The position numbers and the translations under genes were made by a program. Positions 37,122-44,942 of a stretch of 64,000 bases of DNA are shown here, one piece after another. The stretch is from positions 36,450-100,449 of the forward strand of contig JAZKGE010000001.1 in assembly GCA_040386075.1 (NCBI GenBank). The letters are read 5' to 3'. Numbering within the stretch: position 1 is the stretch's first letter; each line of letters starts with the position of its first letter. A model generated the notes under the pieces. The model was not told the origin of the DNA, did not search any database, and saw nothing but the letters and a program-made list of their open reading frames with translations. The stretch is from UBA4416 sp040386075 (lineage in GTDB: Bacteria > Bacteroidota > Bacteroidia > B-17B0 > Aurantibacillaceae).

Positions 37122-37955
37122 TTAGTCTCTGTATTTCACCTCAACATTGTGAAGTTCAATAATTGGTTTTAAAAATTCTTCTAAATCAGTTACACACAAT
37201 TGAGAAGCCGCATCACATAATGCTGTTTCTGGATTAGGATGAGTTTCGATGAACATTCCATCAATACCTGATGCTACACCTGCCCTTGCCAATACTGGCA
37301 AGAACTCACGCGCGCCTCCTTTTTTATCAGAACTCGGAATACCGTATTTACGCACACAGTGTGTTACATCAAACACAACCGGGTAACCTATGTTATTCAT
37401 GTGATAAAATGCACGAGGATCAACAATAAGATCATTGTACCCAAAAGAGTAACCACGCTCAGTTAAAATCACCTGGTCGTTACCACTATCAATACATTTT
37501 TGCACCGGGTGTTTCATATTATCGGGCGCTAAAAACTGACCATGTTTAATATTGATAACACGTCCTGTTTTTGCAGAAGCTACTAATAAAGATGATTGCA
37601 TACATAAGTACGCCGGGATTTGTAATACATCGCAAACCTCTGCTGCTGCTGCTGCCTGGTCGTGAGAGTGAATATCAGTTAAAACAGGGAAACCGAATTG
37701 CTCTTTAATTTTACCTAATAATTCACAGCCTTTAATTAATCCCGGTCCTTGGTAGTAACTTAAACTACTGCGGTTATCTTTTGTGAAAGATGATTTGTAA
37801 ATAATTTTGATCTTTAAACGTTCCTGAACTTCTCTTAGTTTCTCAGCCGTTTTCATCATAATGCTTTCTTCCTCGATCACACAAGGTCCTGAGATCAAGA
37901 ATAACTCTTTACTCCCGCACTCAATATCTCCTACTTTTACTATTTTTTTTGACAT
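37122..37955 (-). CDS. kdsA: 3-deoxy-8-phosphooctulonate synthase (Kdo8P synthase)
   Basis: A 277-residue KdsA: ELFLISGPCVIEEE, IIYKSSFTKDNRSS, LTDIHSHDQAAAAAEVCDVLQIPAYL, VILTERGYSFGYNDLIVDPR and FDVTHCVRKYG. It condenses phosphoenolpyruvate with D-arabinose 5-phosphate, the first committed step to Kdo, the sugar linking lipid A to the LPS core. The genes just upstream, kdnB and kdnA, modify Kdo at C8. Confidence 0.96.
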   Translation of the reverse strand: MSKKIVKVGDIECGSKELFLISGPCVIEEESIMMKTAEKLREVQERLKIKIIYKSSFTKDNRSSLSYYQGPGLIKGCELLGKIKEQFGFPVLTDIHSHDQAAAAAEVCDVLQIPAYLCMQSSLLVASAKTGRVINIKHGQFLAPDNMKHPVQKCIDSGNDQVILTERGYSFGYNDLIVDPRAFYHMNNIGYPVVFDVTHCVRKYGIPSSDKKGGAREFLPVLARAGVASGIDGMFIETHPNPETALCDAASQLCVTDLEEFLKPIIELHNVEVKYRD

Positions 37956-37969
37956 TTTTTTATTTGTTT

Positions 37970-38014
37970 AACCGCAAAGATTGCAAAGGTTTTTTTGCAA
38001 AGATTGCAGAGGTT
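37970..38014. repeat. Two-copy direct repeat between kdnB and kdsA
   Basis: The unit GCAAAGATTGCAAAGGTT (37974-37991) returns as GCAAAGATTGCAGAGGTT (37997-38014), 17 of 18 bases identical, with a T-run between. The leader ACCGCAAAG makes it one of the ACC-started short-period intergenic repeats seen here. It lies between the kdnB stop and the kdsA start. Confidence 0.55.
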
Positions 38015-38028
38015 ATGAAATTATTTAT

Positions 38029-39111
38029 TTATAATCTTCTGAATAGATCTTTAATGTAATCCATAGTTGCTATCTCTTTATAATTATCACCAAATGCATG
38101 ATTCCACATAAATGGTAAGTTGTATGAAACAGTTGCCATGGCAGTAATTTGTTCGTCGGTCCAGTCTTTACTTAAATTTTGTGGTAACACAATATTATGT
38201 TTTTCAATCATTTGCATGAACTCGCTGTGACCTTTTAAATAAATATCTCCTAAATGCTGGAAGATGATACAGTTTGCATAACAGTGCCTTGTTCCTAAAA
38301 CCATGGATAAACCGTAGCTAATTGCGTGACAAGCTCCTACTTCACTATACGTTAAACTTAAACCTCCCATTAGGGAAGCTACCATTAACTTATCATCGTT
38401 CTCCGGACTACGCCCTGCATCGGGCCCTAAATACACTTCTCTGCACAACTTCAACGATTGTTCGCCATAAGCTAAACTAAAGGCATTGTTACGAATGCCG
38501 GTTTCCGATTCGATGCAATGAATGTAAGTATCCATACCTGTGTAGAACCACCAATCTGTAGAAACTGAAGCTATTAATTCAGGATCCAATATAACCTGAT
38601 TGAAAACTGTCCAATCACATTTTAAACCTAATTTTTTTTCAGGACCGGTTAATACCGCAGTCATTGATACTTCAGCACCTGTACCCGAAATAGTTGGAAC
38701 ACCTAAATGATAAATTCCTGGCTTCTTTACTAAATTCAATCCTTGATATAACGTAGAAGATCCTTCGTTAGTTAACATTAATGATAGAGCTTTGGCAATA
38801 TCCATAATACTGCCGCCGCCAATTCCAATAACTCCACTGGGTAAACCCTGCTTCGCTAAAATCTCATCACGTAATGAATCTATTTGTTCTGTCTTCGGTT
38901 CATGAGGATCAACATCGATATAATAGATCAGATCCTCAGGTTTGTTTTGAAGCTTATTGGATAAAGGTTTCCCTTTAAAATAATTATCAACTACATAAAC
39001 GAAGTAGTTCTTGTTTTCTTTACGAATAGGCTCAATTGTTTCTGCTAATTGCGAGAAAGAACCTCGTCCGTAAGTTACTTTATCAATATTTTTAAAATTT
39101 TTATGAAGCAT
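38029..39111 (-). CDS. kdnB: Kdo 8-oxidase, iron-type alcohol dehydrogenase
   Basis: A 360-residue group III (iron-containing) alcohol dehydrogenase with GGGSIMDIAKALSLML and GVPTISGTGAEVSMTAVL as the NAD/substrate motifs and TGMDTYIHCIES, VGACHAISYGLS and WNHAFGDN in the metal-binding half. In Shewanella, KdnB oxidises the C8 hydroxyl of Kdo to the aldehyde for amination by KdnA. The direct linkage to a KdnA-like transaminase and kdsA supports this over a general alcohol dehydrogenase. Confidence 0.85.
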   Translation of the reverse strand: MLHKNFKNIDKVTYGRGSFSQLAETIEPIRKENKNYFVYVVDNYFKGKPLSNKLQNKPEDLIYYIDVDPHEPKTEQIDSLRDEILAKQGLPSGVIGIGGGSIMDIAKALSLMLTNEGSSTLYQGLNLVKKPGIYHLGVPTISGTGAEVSMTAVLTGPEKKLGLKCDWTVFNQVILDPELIASVSTDWWFYTGMDTYIHCIESETGIRNNAFSLAYGEQSLKLCREVYLGPDAGRSPENDDKLMVASLMGGLSLTYSEVGACHAISYGLSMVLGTRHCYANCIIFQHLGDIYLKGHSEFMQMIEKHNIVLPQNLSKDWTDEQITAMATVSYNLPFMWNHAFGDNYKEIATMDYIKDLFRRL

Positions 39112-39118
39112 TTTTTGA

Positions 39119-40327
39119 TTAAGCGTTTACAGGGTTCATTGCCTTAGTTACACAAGCAGAAATATTAGTAGCCAACGTTGTCATATCTGCTTCTGTCCAT
39201 TTGTATTTAATACCAAATGAAATTAAACGACCAATGGTTTCCTGCGTTTTAGGTAATTGTAAGTTTTTATAATCCTGAGGTGCACCTAATATTTCGATAG
39301 GTAATTTAGAAACCGTGCGTAATTCTTTAATATGATCCCACTGATTGATGAAGTGATACATATTCTTGAACCAGTAATCAAATCCAACAACACCAGTAGC
39401 TTTCATTTCGTCAACTACACGCTGAGCAGTAGCTGTATCAGGTAATAACAAATTTAAACAAGTTGCAGAGTCTCCATCCGGATCTGCTAATGTTGCAAAA
39501 GAGATTCCCGGAGTTTTTGATAACATATCTACTAAGAATTTTTTGTTTGCGCGGTTCTTTTCTTTGATCTGAGGCACTCTACGGGTTTGTGCTACGCCAA
39601 CCGCAGCATGCAATTCAGAGATACGGTAATTAAATCCTAAATACGGATGTTGTTCCATACCACGTACAGCACCAATGTGGTCGTGCCCGTGATCACTGTA
39701 CACATCTGCTTTTTTATAGGTTGTTTCGTCGTTGGTAACTAAAACGCCTCCTTCTCCGGCTGTTGCAATTTTAAAGAAGTCGAACGAATAACATCCGGCA
39801 TTACCAAATAAACCCGTTGAAGTTCCTTTATATGACGAGGCAAATGATTGTCCGGCGTCTTCTACTAAAATTAAATTGTGTTCTTTTACAACCTTCATGA
39901 TCGAATCCATTTCTGCCATACCACCACACATGTGTACTAAACACACGGCTTTGGTTTTGGGAGTAATAGCCTTTTTGATTCCTTCAGCACTTAAACAAAG
40001 CGTTTCATCGATCTCGGCAAATACAGGTAATGCGCCAATGAACAAAACGGCTTCGATGGTTGCCATAAATGTAAATGGAGGAACGATCACTTCGTCACCT
40101 GTACCAATACCACTTGCAGCCAATGCTGTAGCCACAGCAGTTGAACCGCTACTCATGGCATGAGCATATTTAGCTCCTGTGATTTTTTTCACTTCAGCTT
40201 CAAAATCTTTTGCTTTCCAGTGGTTGTTACGTAATGCATCGTGGTTATAACGAAATAATACTCCGGTAGATAATACATCTTCAATTTCCTTGCGCTCTTC
40301 GGCGCCAAATAATTCAGTTCCAGGCAT
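39119..40327 (-). CDS. kdnA: 8-amino-Kdo transaminase, DegT/DnrJ family
   Basis: A 402-residue PLP-dependent sugar aminotransferase: SSGSTAVATALAASGIGTGDEVI, VLVEDAGQSFASSYKG and the Schiff-base region SFDFFKIATAGEGG (lysine in FFK). It starts MPGTELFGAEERKEIEDVL, typical of KdnA. It aminates 8-oxo-Kdo with glutamate to give 8-amino-3,8-dideoxy-Kdo (Kdo8N), which replaces Kdo in some Gram-negative cores. It is 7 nt upstream of kdnB. Confidence 0.87.
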   Translation of the reverse strand: MPGTELFGAEERKEIEDVLSTGVLFRYNHDALRNNHWKAKDFEAEVKKITGAKYAHAMSSGSTAVATALAASGIGTGDEVIVPPFTFMATIEAVLFIGALPVFAEIDETLCLSAEGIKKAITPKTKAVCLVHMCGGMAEMDSIMKVVKEHNLILVEDAGQSFASSYKGTSTGLFGNAGCYSFDFFKIATAGEGGVLVTNDETTYKKADVYSDHGHDHIGAVRGMEQHPYLGFNYRISELHAAVGVAQTRRVPQIKEKNRANKKFLVDMLSKTPGISFATLADPDGDSATCLNLLLPDTATAQRVVDEMKATGVVGFDYWFKNMYHFINQWDHIKELRTVSKLPIEILGAPQDYKNLQLPKTQETIGRLISFGIKYKWTEADMTTLATNISACVTKAMNPVNA

Positions 40328-40399
40328 TTTATAATTTTTTAATTATTAGTGATTAGGTTTAATTATTAAATAGTGTCGAATACTTAGGCTGATTATAGC

Positions 40400-40861
40400 C
40401 TAGTTCGGCAAAAACTCAAAGTTATTCAATTCGTCAATCACCCCAAAGTTAATAGACGTTAATCTTCCGTTCTCGTAGTAGCAGTCCAAACCTGCTTCAT
40501 CGAAGCTTAAGCGCTTTTCGCCCCAATCCTGTTTTTCAGAATCAGTTAAAACGTACTTATGTTCTTTCATCAATTCGATCAACTCCTGCTCTTTTAGCGT
40601 GAATATTTTTTTCGAGAATAATAAAGTATCCTCATTATCAACTTCTACACTACCAAATTTCATCGCATTTTTATTATCAAAGAAAAGAGAAAATCCTGAT
40701 TCCCAATAATGGTAAACCGTACATGATGTTTCCAAAATAGGGTCATCCAGCACCTGAATCTCTTCCGGTTTTCCAAAAACCAACTCAGCATCTACGGTTG
40801 ATACTCCAAAATTTAATGTGCAAAAGCCTTTTAGTAAATTTATTTGAGGTGTAAAGTTCAT
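40400..40861 (-). CDS. Uncharacterised cytoplasmic protein
   Basis: A 153-residue protein from the ATG at 40861 (MNFTPQINLLKGFCTLNFGV). A TTG further upstream would add a hydrophobic lead (MFLLVISLIFISVM), so membrane anchoring is possible with that start. The body has short strands (GFSLFFDNKNAMKFGSVEVD) and a charged helix (LTDSEKQDWGEKRLSFDE), and ends CYYENGRLTSINFGV. I do not recognise the family. Its stop is 72 nt before the kdnA start. Confidence 0.6.
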   Translation of the reverse strand: MNFTPQINLLKGFCTLNFGVSTVDAELVFGKPEEIQVLDDPILETSCTVYHYWESGFSLFFDNKNAMKFGSVEVDNEDTLLFSKKIFTLKEQELIELMKEHKYVLTDSEKQDWGEKRLSFDEAGLDCYYENGRLTSINFGVIDELNNFEFLPN

Positions 40862-40936
40862 AACTGATATAAAAATAAGGCTAATCACCAGTAAAAACAA
40901 GCCCTTGAAATAAATTAAAAAAATAATAAAAAAAGT

Positions 40937-40967
40937 TTTGCTAGTTACAAATTGGTTTATATATTTG
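40937..40967 (+). promoter_or_regulatory. tRNA-Lys promoter, Bacteroidota consensus
   Basis: TTTG at 40937-40940, 19 bp, then TATATTTG at 40960-40967: a full match to the -33/-7 consensus and the best in the window along with that of rpmB. Transcription would start about 30 nt before the tRNA. Confidence 0.8.
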
Positions 40968-41001
40968 CAGCCCGAAAAGGTAGAAACGTTCTTAAATTCA
41001 T

Positions 41002-41074
41002 GATTCTGTAGCTCAGTTGGTAGAGCAATACACTTTTAATGTATGGGCCCTGGGTTCGAGTCCCAGCAGGATCA
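41002..41074 (+). tRNA. tRNA-Lys, anticodon TTT
   Basis: Seven-bp acceptor stem GATTCTG/CAGGATC (one G-T pair), D arm TAGCTCAGTTGGTAGAGC, anticodon stem ATACA/TGTAT with loop CTTTTAA (anticodon TTT at 41035-41037), T arm CTGGG-TTCGAGT-CCCAG. The 3' CCA is not encoded. It reads AAA/AAG, the dominant lysine codons in this AT-rich genome. Confidence 0.97.
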
Positions 41075-41096
41075 CAAGAATAACTACAATTCGGGT

Positions 41097-41127
41097 AAAG
41101 GAGACAGAAATGTCTCCTTTTTTATTT
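41097..41127 (+). terminator. Terminator after tRNA-Lys
   Basis: A 10-bp perfect stem AAAGGAGACA/TGTCTCCTTT with a GAAA tetraloop, followed by TTTATTTT. Confidence 0.85.
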
Positions 41128-41218
41128 TAAACCCATTTGTAATCATTTAACGATTTTTATCTTCATTAAGCTTAATTAAAACCGCTTATTGATTATCTTA
41201 ACAGTTCATAAACAACCT

Positions 41219-41677
41219 ATGGTTCTGGAACAGATCATTCATAAAAGCGTTATGATCAATGCTTTCCCATCAAACGTATGGAAAGCATTGACAGATGTTG
41301 ATATGATGAAGGAATGGATGTTGGACGAAGATATTGAGATCATTACCAACTGGAAAATAGATGGCCCTATCTTCATAAAAGGAACCTTACATTGGATACC
41401 TTTTGAAAATAAAGGCAAAGTACTACAATTTGAACCTGAAAAAACACTAGAGTATACACATTTAAGTTCCTTGTCAAATCTGATGGATGAAAAACAAAAT
41501 TACGTTGTTTATAGCTTTAAACTTGTAGCTGTTCACGATCAAACCAAACTATCGCTTGTTATCAAAAATTTTCCAACAGAATCAATTTACCAACACCTTG
41601 TCTTTTATTGGAACACTACTTTACACATCTTAAAGGAATTTATCGAAAACAAAAAAACAACCTATGAAAAACATTAA
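41219..41677 (+). CDS. AHSA1/START-like (SRPBCC) protein
   Basis: A 152-residue single-domain protein from the ATG at 41219. Start region IIHKSVMINAFPSNVWKALTD, then MKEWMLDEDIEI, GTLHWIPFENKGKVLQFEPE and YTHLSSL are the pattern of the activator-of-Hsp90 (AHSA1)/SRPBCC helix-grip fold, which binds hydrophobic ligands. The role is not known. The last 14 nt overlap the start of the next gene. Confidence 0.8.
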   Translation: MVLEQIIHKSVMINAFPSNVWKALTDVDMMKEWMLDEDIEIITNWKIDGPIFIKGTLHWIPFENKGKVLQFEPEKTLEYTHLSSLSNLMDEKQNYVVYSFKLVAVHDQTKLSLVIKNFPTESIYQHLVFYWNTTLHILKEFIENKKTTYEKH

Positions 41678-42182
41678 AACATTTCTTTTTGCATCGCTTT
41701 TTTTTATAAGCGTTTCTACCATTGCTCAACAAAATATCAATGAAAATAAAGGTCTAACCTGGTATACTGATGTTATGAAAGCTAATGAGGTTTCCAAAAC
41801 AACCCATAAACCAATATTTGCTTTTTTTACAGGAAGCGATTGGTGCGGATGGTGTAAAAAACTGCAGGCGGATGTTTTTTCTAAAGCTGAATTTATTCAA
41901 TGGGCCAACAAAAATGTAATACTCCTGGAAGTAGATTTCCCAAGAGGAAAAACACTTAGTCCTGAGTTAATTCAGCAAAATAACAGTCTACAACAAACTT
42001 TTCAGGTTCGTGGTTACCCAACTATCTGGATATTTAACCTTAACAAGAGTGTTGATGGTGCAAAATATGACATTGATAGTTTTGGGTCTGTTGGTTATCC
42101 TCAAAATGCAGAACCAGGAAAGGAAGAGCAAAAATTTTTAAAAGACGCTAATTCTCTTTTTGAAAACAAAAAAGCAAAATAA
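41664..42182 (+). CDS. Exported thioredoxin-like protein
   Basis: A 172-residue protein with a signal peptide (MKNIKTFLFASLFFISVSTI, cleaved near AQQ) and a thioredoxin fold: GSDWCGWCKKLQADVF holds the redox pair CGWC, and the cis-proline appears as VRGYPTIWIF. The CxxC type and the context of a helix at KAEFIQWANKNV match the thioredoxin_7/DUF255-like periplasmic thiol oxidoreductases. It acts on disulphides in the periplasm. It overlaps the SRPBCC gene by 14 nt. Confidence 0.9.
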   Translation: MKNIKTFLFASLFFISVSTIAQQNINENKGLTWYTDVMKANEVSKTTHKPIFAFFTGSDWCGWCKKLQADVFSKAEFIQWANKNVILLEVDFPRGKTLSPELIQQNNSLQQTFQVRGYPTIWIFNLNKSVDGAKYDIDSFGSVGYPQNAEPGKEEQKFLKDANSLFENKKAK

Positions 42183-42233
42183 CTCATAGTTTTTTCTTAT
42201 TTCCCAGGCATACGATTTGAATGGGTATAGGTT

Positions 42234-43109
42234 ATGGGAAAAATAATTTTAATAGGCGGAAATGTTGACAGAGGTATGTCTTCATTAAAAGGAAAGGATT
42301 CCTTAAAGCTAAAAAAGCCAGAGCCTAAAATTCTCTTAAAGATCCTTTCAGCTATGAAAGGAAAAAAATCTAAAATTGAGATTATTACTTCAGCATCTAA
42401 AAATCCCAACAAAATAGGAAAAGAATATACCGACGCATTAAAAGCACTGGATTGCAGAAATGTAAATTTAATGCATTTCACTACCAGGCAACATGCCGAT
42501 AAAAAAGAATTTCTTGAACGGATTTCTTCTTGTGATGGAATCATTATTACCGGAGGGGACCAGGTTTTACTTATTAAAACACTTTTAAAAAGCAAACTCC
42601 TGCTGGCAATAAAAAAAAGATTCAATTCTGATCCCGATTTTTTAGTGTCAGGAACCAGTGCCGGTGCCATGGCGTTACCCGATATTATGATAGCTGATGG
42701 CAATCCTTCCGAAGCATTATCCAAAGGATATATAGAATTTTCGAAAGGACTCGGAATATTAAAAGGCGTAATTGTTGACACGCATTTTGTACAACGGGGA
42801 AGGTTTGGCAGACTGATTGAAGCTACTGCTACTTATCCCTCTCTTTTAGGGATAGGTCTGGGTGAAAACACAGGCGTGGTTTTTCAGAATCCGGAAATGG
42901 TTGAAACTATTGGAAGTAACCTGGTTGTATTGATAGATGCAAGTCAGTTATCATACAACAATATTGCCAGGATCCGTAAAGATGACGAGATCTGCGTTCA
43001 GGACATGAAACTTCACATTCTTCCAAAGCGCCATAAATTTAATATCATTAAAAAAGAGATTTATCCTGCAAAAAAGAAGGTGGTCAAAGAAAAGAAACGA
43101 CAAGTTTAA
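42234..43109 (+). CDS. Cyanophycinase-like serine peptidase (S51)
   Basis: A 291-residue S51-family enzyme: GTSAGAMALPD carries the nucleophile Ser, GIIITGGDQVLL and VDTHFVQRGRFGRLIEA (His and Arg conserved) and LGIGLGENTGVV follow. Cyanophycinases cut the Asp-Arg polymer cyanophycin into dipeptides. No signal peptide, so it is cytosolic. The C-terminal tail (PAKKKVVKEKKRQ) is highly basic. No cyanophycin synthetase lies nearby. The first residues MGKIILIGGNVDRG are typical of the family. It converges on rnhA with a 4-nt overlap. Confidence 0.9.
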   Translation: MGKIILIGGNVDRGMSSLKGKDSLKLKKPEPKILLKILSAMKGKKSKIEIITSASKNPNKIGKEYTDALKALDCRNVNLMHFTTRQHADKKEFLERISSCDGIIITGGDQVLLIKTLLKSKLLLAIKKRFNSDPDFLVSGTSAGAMALPDIMIADGNPSEALSKGYIEFSKGLGILKGVIVDTHFVQRGRFGRLIEATATYPSLLGIGLGENTGVVFQNPEMVETIGSNLVVLIDASQLSYNNIARIRKDDEICVQDMKLHILPKRHKFNIIKKEIYPAKKKVVKEKKRQV

Positions 43110-43576
43110 AATATTGTTTTAACTGCATCTCTTACAATTTGCCTGGCTAATTTATCTACTACAATATTATAATTCACGTCATCCGTTGGTTTTTGATGTG
43201 CTTTTATTTTTACAAATTGCACCTTTACTTTCGTAACAAGATCCAGTAACTCCTTCACCAGATCTACATTCCTGATCGCATCACCTGCCTTGGTTTTAAA
43301 ACCAGAAGATTCGAACTTTACCTGCCTTGAGATCAACCCAATGACGTACTGACTATCAGATACAATTTTTATTTCAGTTACATTTTTTTGATCTTGCAGC
43401 ACATGTTTGATCGCATTTATTACAGCAAGAATCTCCATACGATTATGAGTCGTATTTTCACACTTTCCACTCAACATTACTTTTTTACCATCAATTAATA
43501 CTGCTGCGGCCCATGCACCAATACAATGCTGTGTATGGCATGAACCATCAGTATATATTTCTGCATAAAAACTCAT
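43106..43576 (-). CDS. rnhA: Ribonuclease HI
   Basis: A 156-residue RNase H1: acidic catalytic residues in IYTDGSCHTQ, HNRMEILAVINA, IVSDSQYVIGL and VVDKLARQIV, with the KAHQ helix region before the last. It cuts RNA in RNA-DNA hybrids. The GDAIRNVDLVKELLDLV handle stretch fits the bacterial type. Divergent from the YdcF gene. Confidence 0.93.
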   Translation of the reverse strand: MSFYAEIYTDGSCHTQHCIGAWAAAVLIDGKKVMLSGKCENTTHNRMEILAVINAIKHVLQDQKNVTEIKIVSDSQYVIGLISRQVKFESSGFKTKAGDAIRNVDLVKELLDLVTKVKVQFVKIKAHQKPTDDVNYNIVVDKLARQIVRDAVKTIF

Positions 43577-43607
43577 GAGTAAATGTAATTGAAATTTAAT
43601 AATTAGC

Positions 43608-43615
43608 TAGCTTTG
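43608..43615 (+). promoter_or_regulatory. -7 promoter box abutting the YdcF-like start
   Basis: TAGCTTTG matches TAnnTTTG and ends four bases before the TTG start at 43620. TTG at 43589-43591 could be a -33 but the spacing is only 16 bp. Confidence 0.4.
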
Positions 43616-43619
43616 TTTC

Positions 43620-44354
43620 TTGAAACCATTTATACATAATGTTATTGCCCACATTTTAAAAATAGTATTTCTTGCATTCATCACTGCTTCTTTTTCAAAT
43701 TGCAATGCTTACTATAATGCCTTTTACACTGATCCTGTAAAATGTTTTGAAATTGCTTATCAAAAAAAGCCCTACGATGTGATCATTGTACCGGGTTTTC
43801 CTTACGATTCGGGAAGAGTGAACATGGTACTATCCGAACGGGTAAAATGGGCTCATTATCTCTATAAGAAAGGATATGCCAAAAATATTATTTTTTCGGG
43901 GGGCGCTGTTCATAGTCCTTATATTGAGGCGAACGTAATGAAGCTGCTGGCCATACAAACAGGCATAGAAGCCGATCATATCTTTATCGAAACAAAGGCC
44001 GAGCATACTACTGAGAACCTTTATTACTCAACTATGATGGCAAAAGAACTGGGATTTAAAAGTATTGCTTTCGCTTCAGAGGCTGCACAATGCAGCTTTA
44101 TGAAACCTTTTAAAAGAAAATTTAAGCTGACTGTAGATTTTATTCCGGTGATCGTTGATAGCATCATTCATCTGCCAATACGATTTAAACCAATTGATGA
44201 TTCTTTGGTTTTTGTGAAAGGTTTTGTCTCTCTGGAAAAACGGGAAAGTAAACTAAAAAGTTTAAGAGGTACCAGAGGACACAAAGTGAAAGTAGAAATG
44301 CGAAGAGCAAAAAAATTGAGGCTTAAATCAACACATCCGTATGATAACAAATGA
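43620..44354 (+). CDS. YdcF/SanA-like lipoprotein (DUF218)
   Basis: A 244-residue protein starting at TTG; there is no in-frame ATG before the family core. The signal ends in a lipobox-like SFSNC. The DUF218 core has YDVIIVPGFPYDSG, KNIIFSGGAVHSPYIEANVM, IFIETKAEHTTENLYYS and FASEAAQCSFM. Members (YdcF, SanA, ElyC) act in envelope stress or lipid-carrier metabolism. The last 40 residues are strikingly basic (KRESKLKSLRGTRGHKVKVE). Its end overlaps the next gene by 14 nt. Confidence 0.82.
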   Translation: MKPFIHNVIAHILKIVFLAFITASFSNCNAYYNAFYTDPVKCFEIAYQKKPYDVIIVPGFPYDSGRVNMVLSERVKWAHYLYKKGYAKNIIFSGGAVHSPYIEANVMKLLAIQTGIEADHIFIETKAEHTTENLYYSTMMAKELGFKSIAFASEAAQCSFMKPFKRKFKLTVDFIPVIVDSIIHLPIRFKPIDDSLVFVKGFVSLEKRESKLKSLRGTRGHKVKVEMRRAKKLRLKSTHPYDNK

Positions 44355-44883
44355 GAAAGTAATAGAACAAACCACTAATTGGATCAAATCAGTTGTAATA
44401 GATTGCAATTTTTGTCCTTTTGCAGCCAAAGCAATGTTCAATAAAAGCATTCGTTACGTTGTAAAATCAGATATTTCCCTTGAAAAAAGCGTGGAAATAT
44501 TAAAGTCAGAACTTGAACATCTGGAAAATGACGAAAAGACCGAAACAAGTTTCATCATATTTTCCACCAATTTTACTGATTTTCAATCATACCTGAGCCT
44601 CGTAAAAAAAGCAGAACGTTTGATCTCTAAAGAAGGTTATGACGGCATTTACCAGTTAGCCAGCTTTCATCCTGACTACTGTTTTTCCGGTTCTGACATG
44701 GATGATCCCGCGAATTACACAAACCGTTCAATTTATCCCATGCTACACATTTTACGTGAAGAGAGTATTACAAAAGCGTTGCGGTTATTTCCGAACCCGG
44801 AACAAATTCCCCAACATAATATCGATTTTGCACGCCAAAAAGGCCTGCAATACATGCAGTTATTAAGGGCAACTAGTCTATAA
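44341..44883 (+). CDS. DUF1415 family protein
   Basis: A 180-residue protein matching DUF1415: WIKSVVIDCNFCPFAAKAMF near the N-terminus, TSFIIFSTNFTDFQSYL, YQLASFHPDYCFSGSDMDD and a late PNPEQIPQHNI. The conserved Cys in CNFCPF and the HPDYCF motif may bind metal or be redox active. Function unknown in the family. It overlaps the YdcF gene by 14 nt. Confidence 0.88.
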   Translation: MITNEKVIEQTTNWIKSVVIDCNFCPFAAKAMFNKSIRYVVKSDISLEKSVEILKSELEHLENDEKTETSFIIFSTNFTDFQSYLSLVKKAERLISKEGYDGIYQLASFHPDYCFSGSDMDDPANYTNRSIYPMLHILREESITKALRLFPNPEQIPQHNIDFARQKGLQYMQLLRATSL

Positions 44884-44942
44884 TAAATCTATAACATTAT
44901 TTAATTTTAAATAATCAATGGGTTTTGTATCTTTATTACAGA

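Noticed and set aside
37977..38014. Possible terminator between kdnB and kdsA
   Set aside because: The sequence is a direct repeat, not a stem-loop, so no hairpin terminator is supported.
38029..40327. kdnB/kdnA as perosamine or other O-antigen sugar genes
   Set aside because: The iron-type dehydrogenase together with a KdnA-like start (MPGTELFGAEERKE) and direct linkage to kdsA fits Kdo8N better than perosamine, which needs a GDP-mannose dehydratase not seen here.
42197..42781. A 194-codon open frame opposite the cyanophycinase gene
   Set aside because: It lies fully antisense to a clear enzyme frame and its translation shows no family or signal peptide; it is a shadow.
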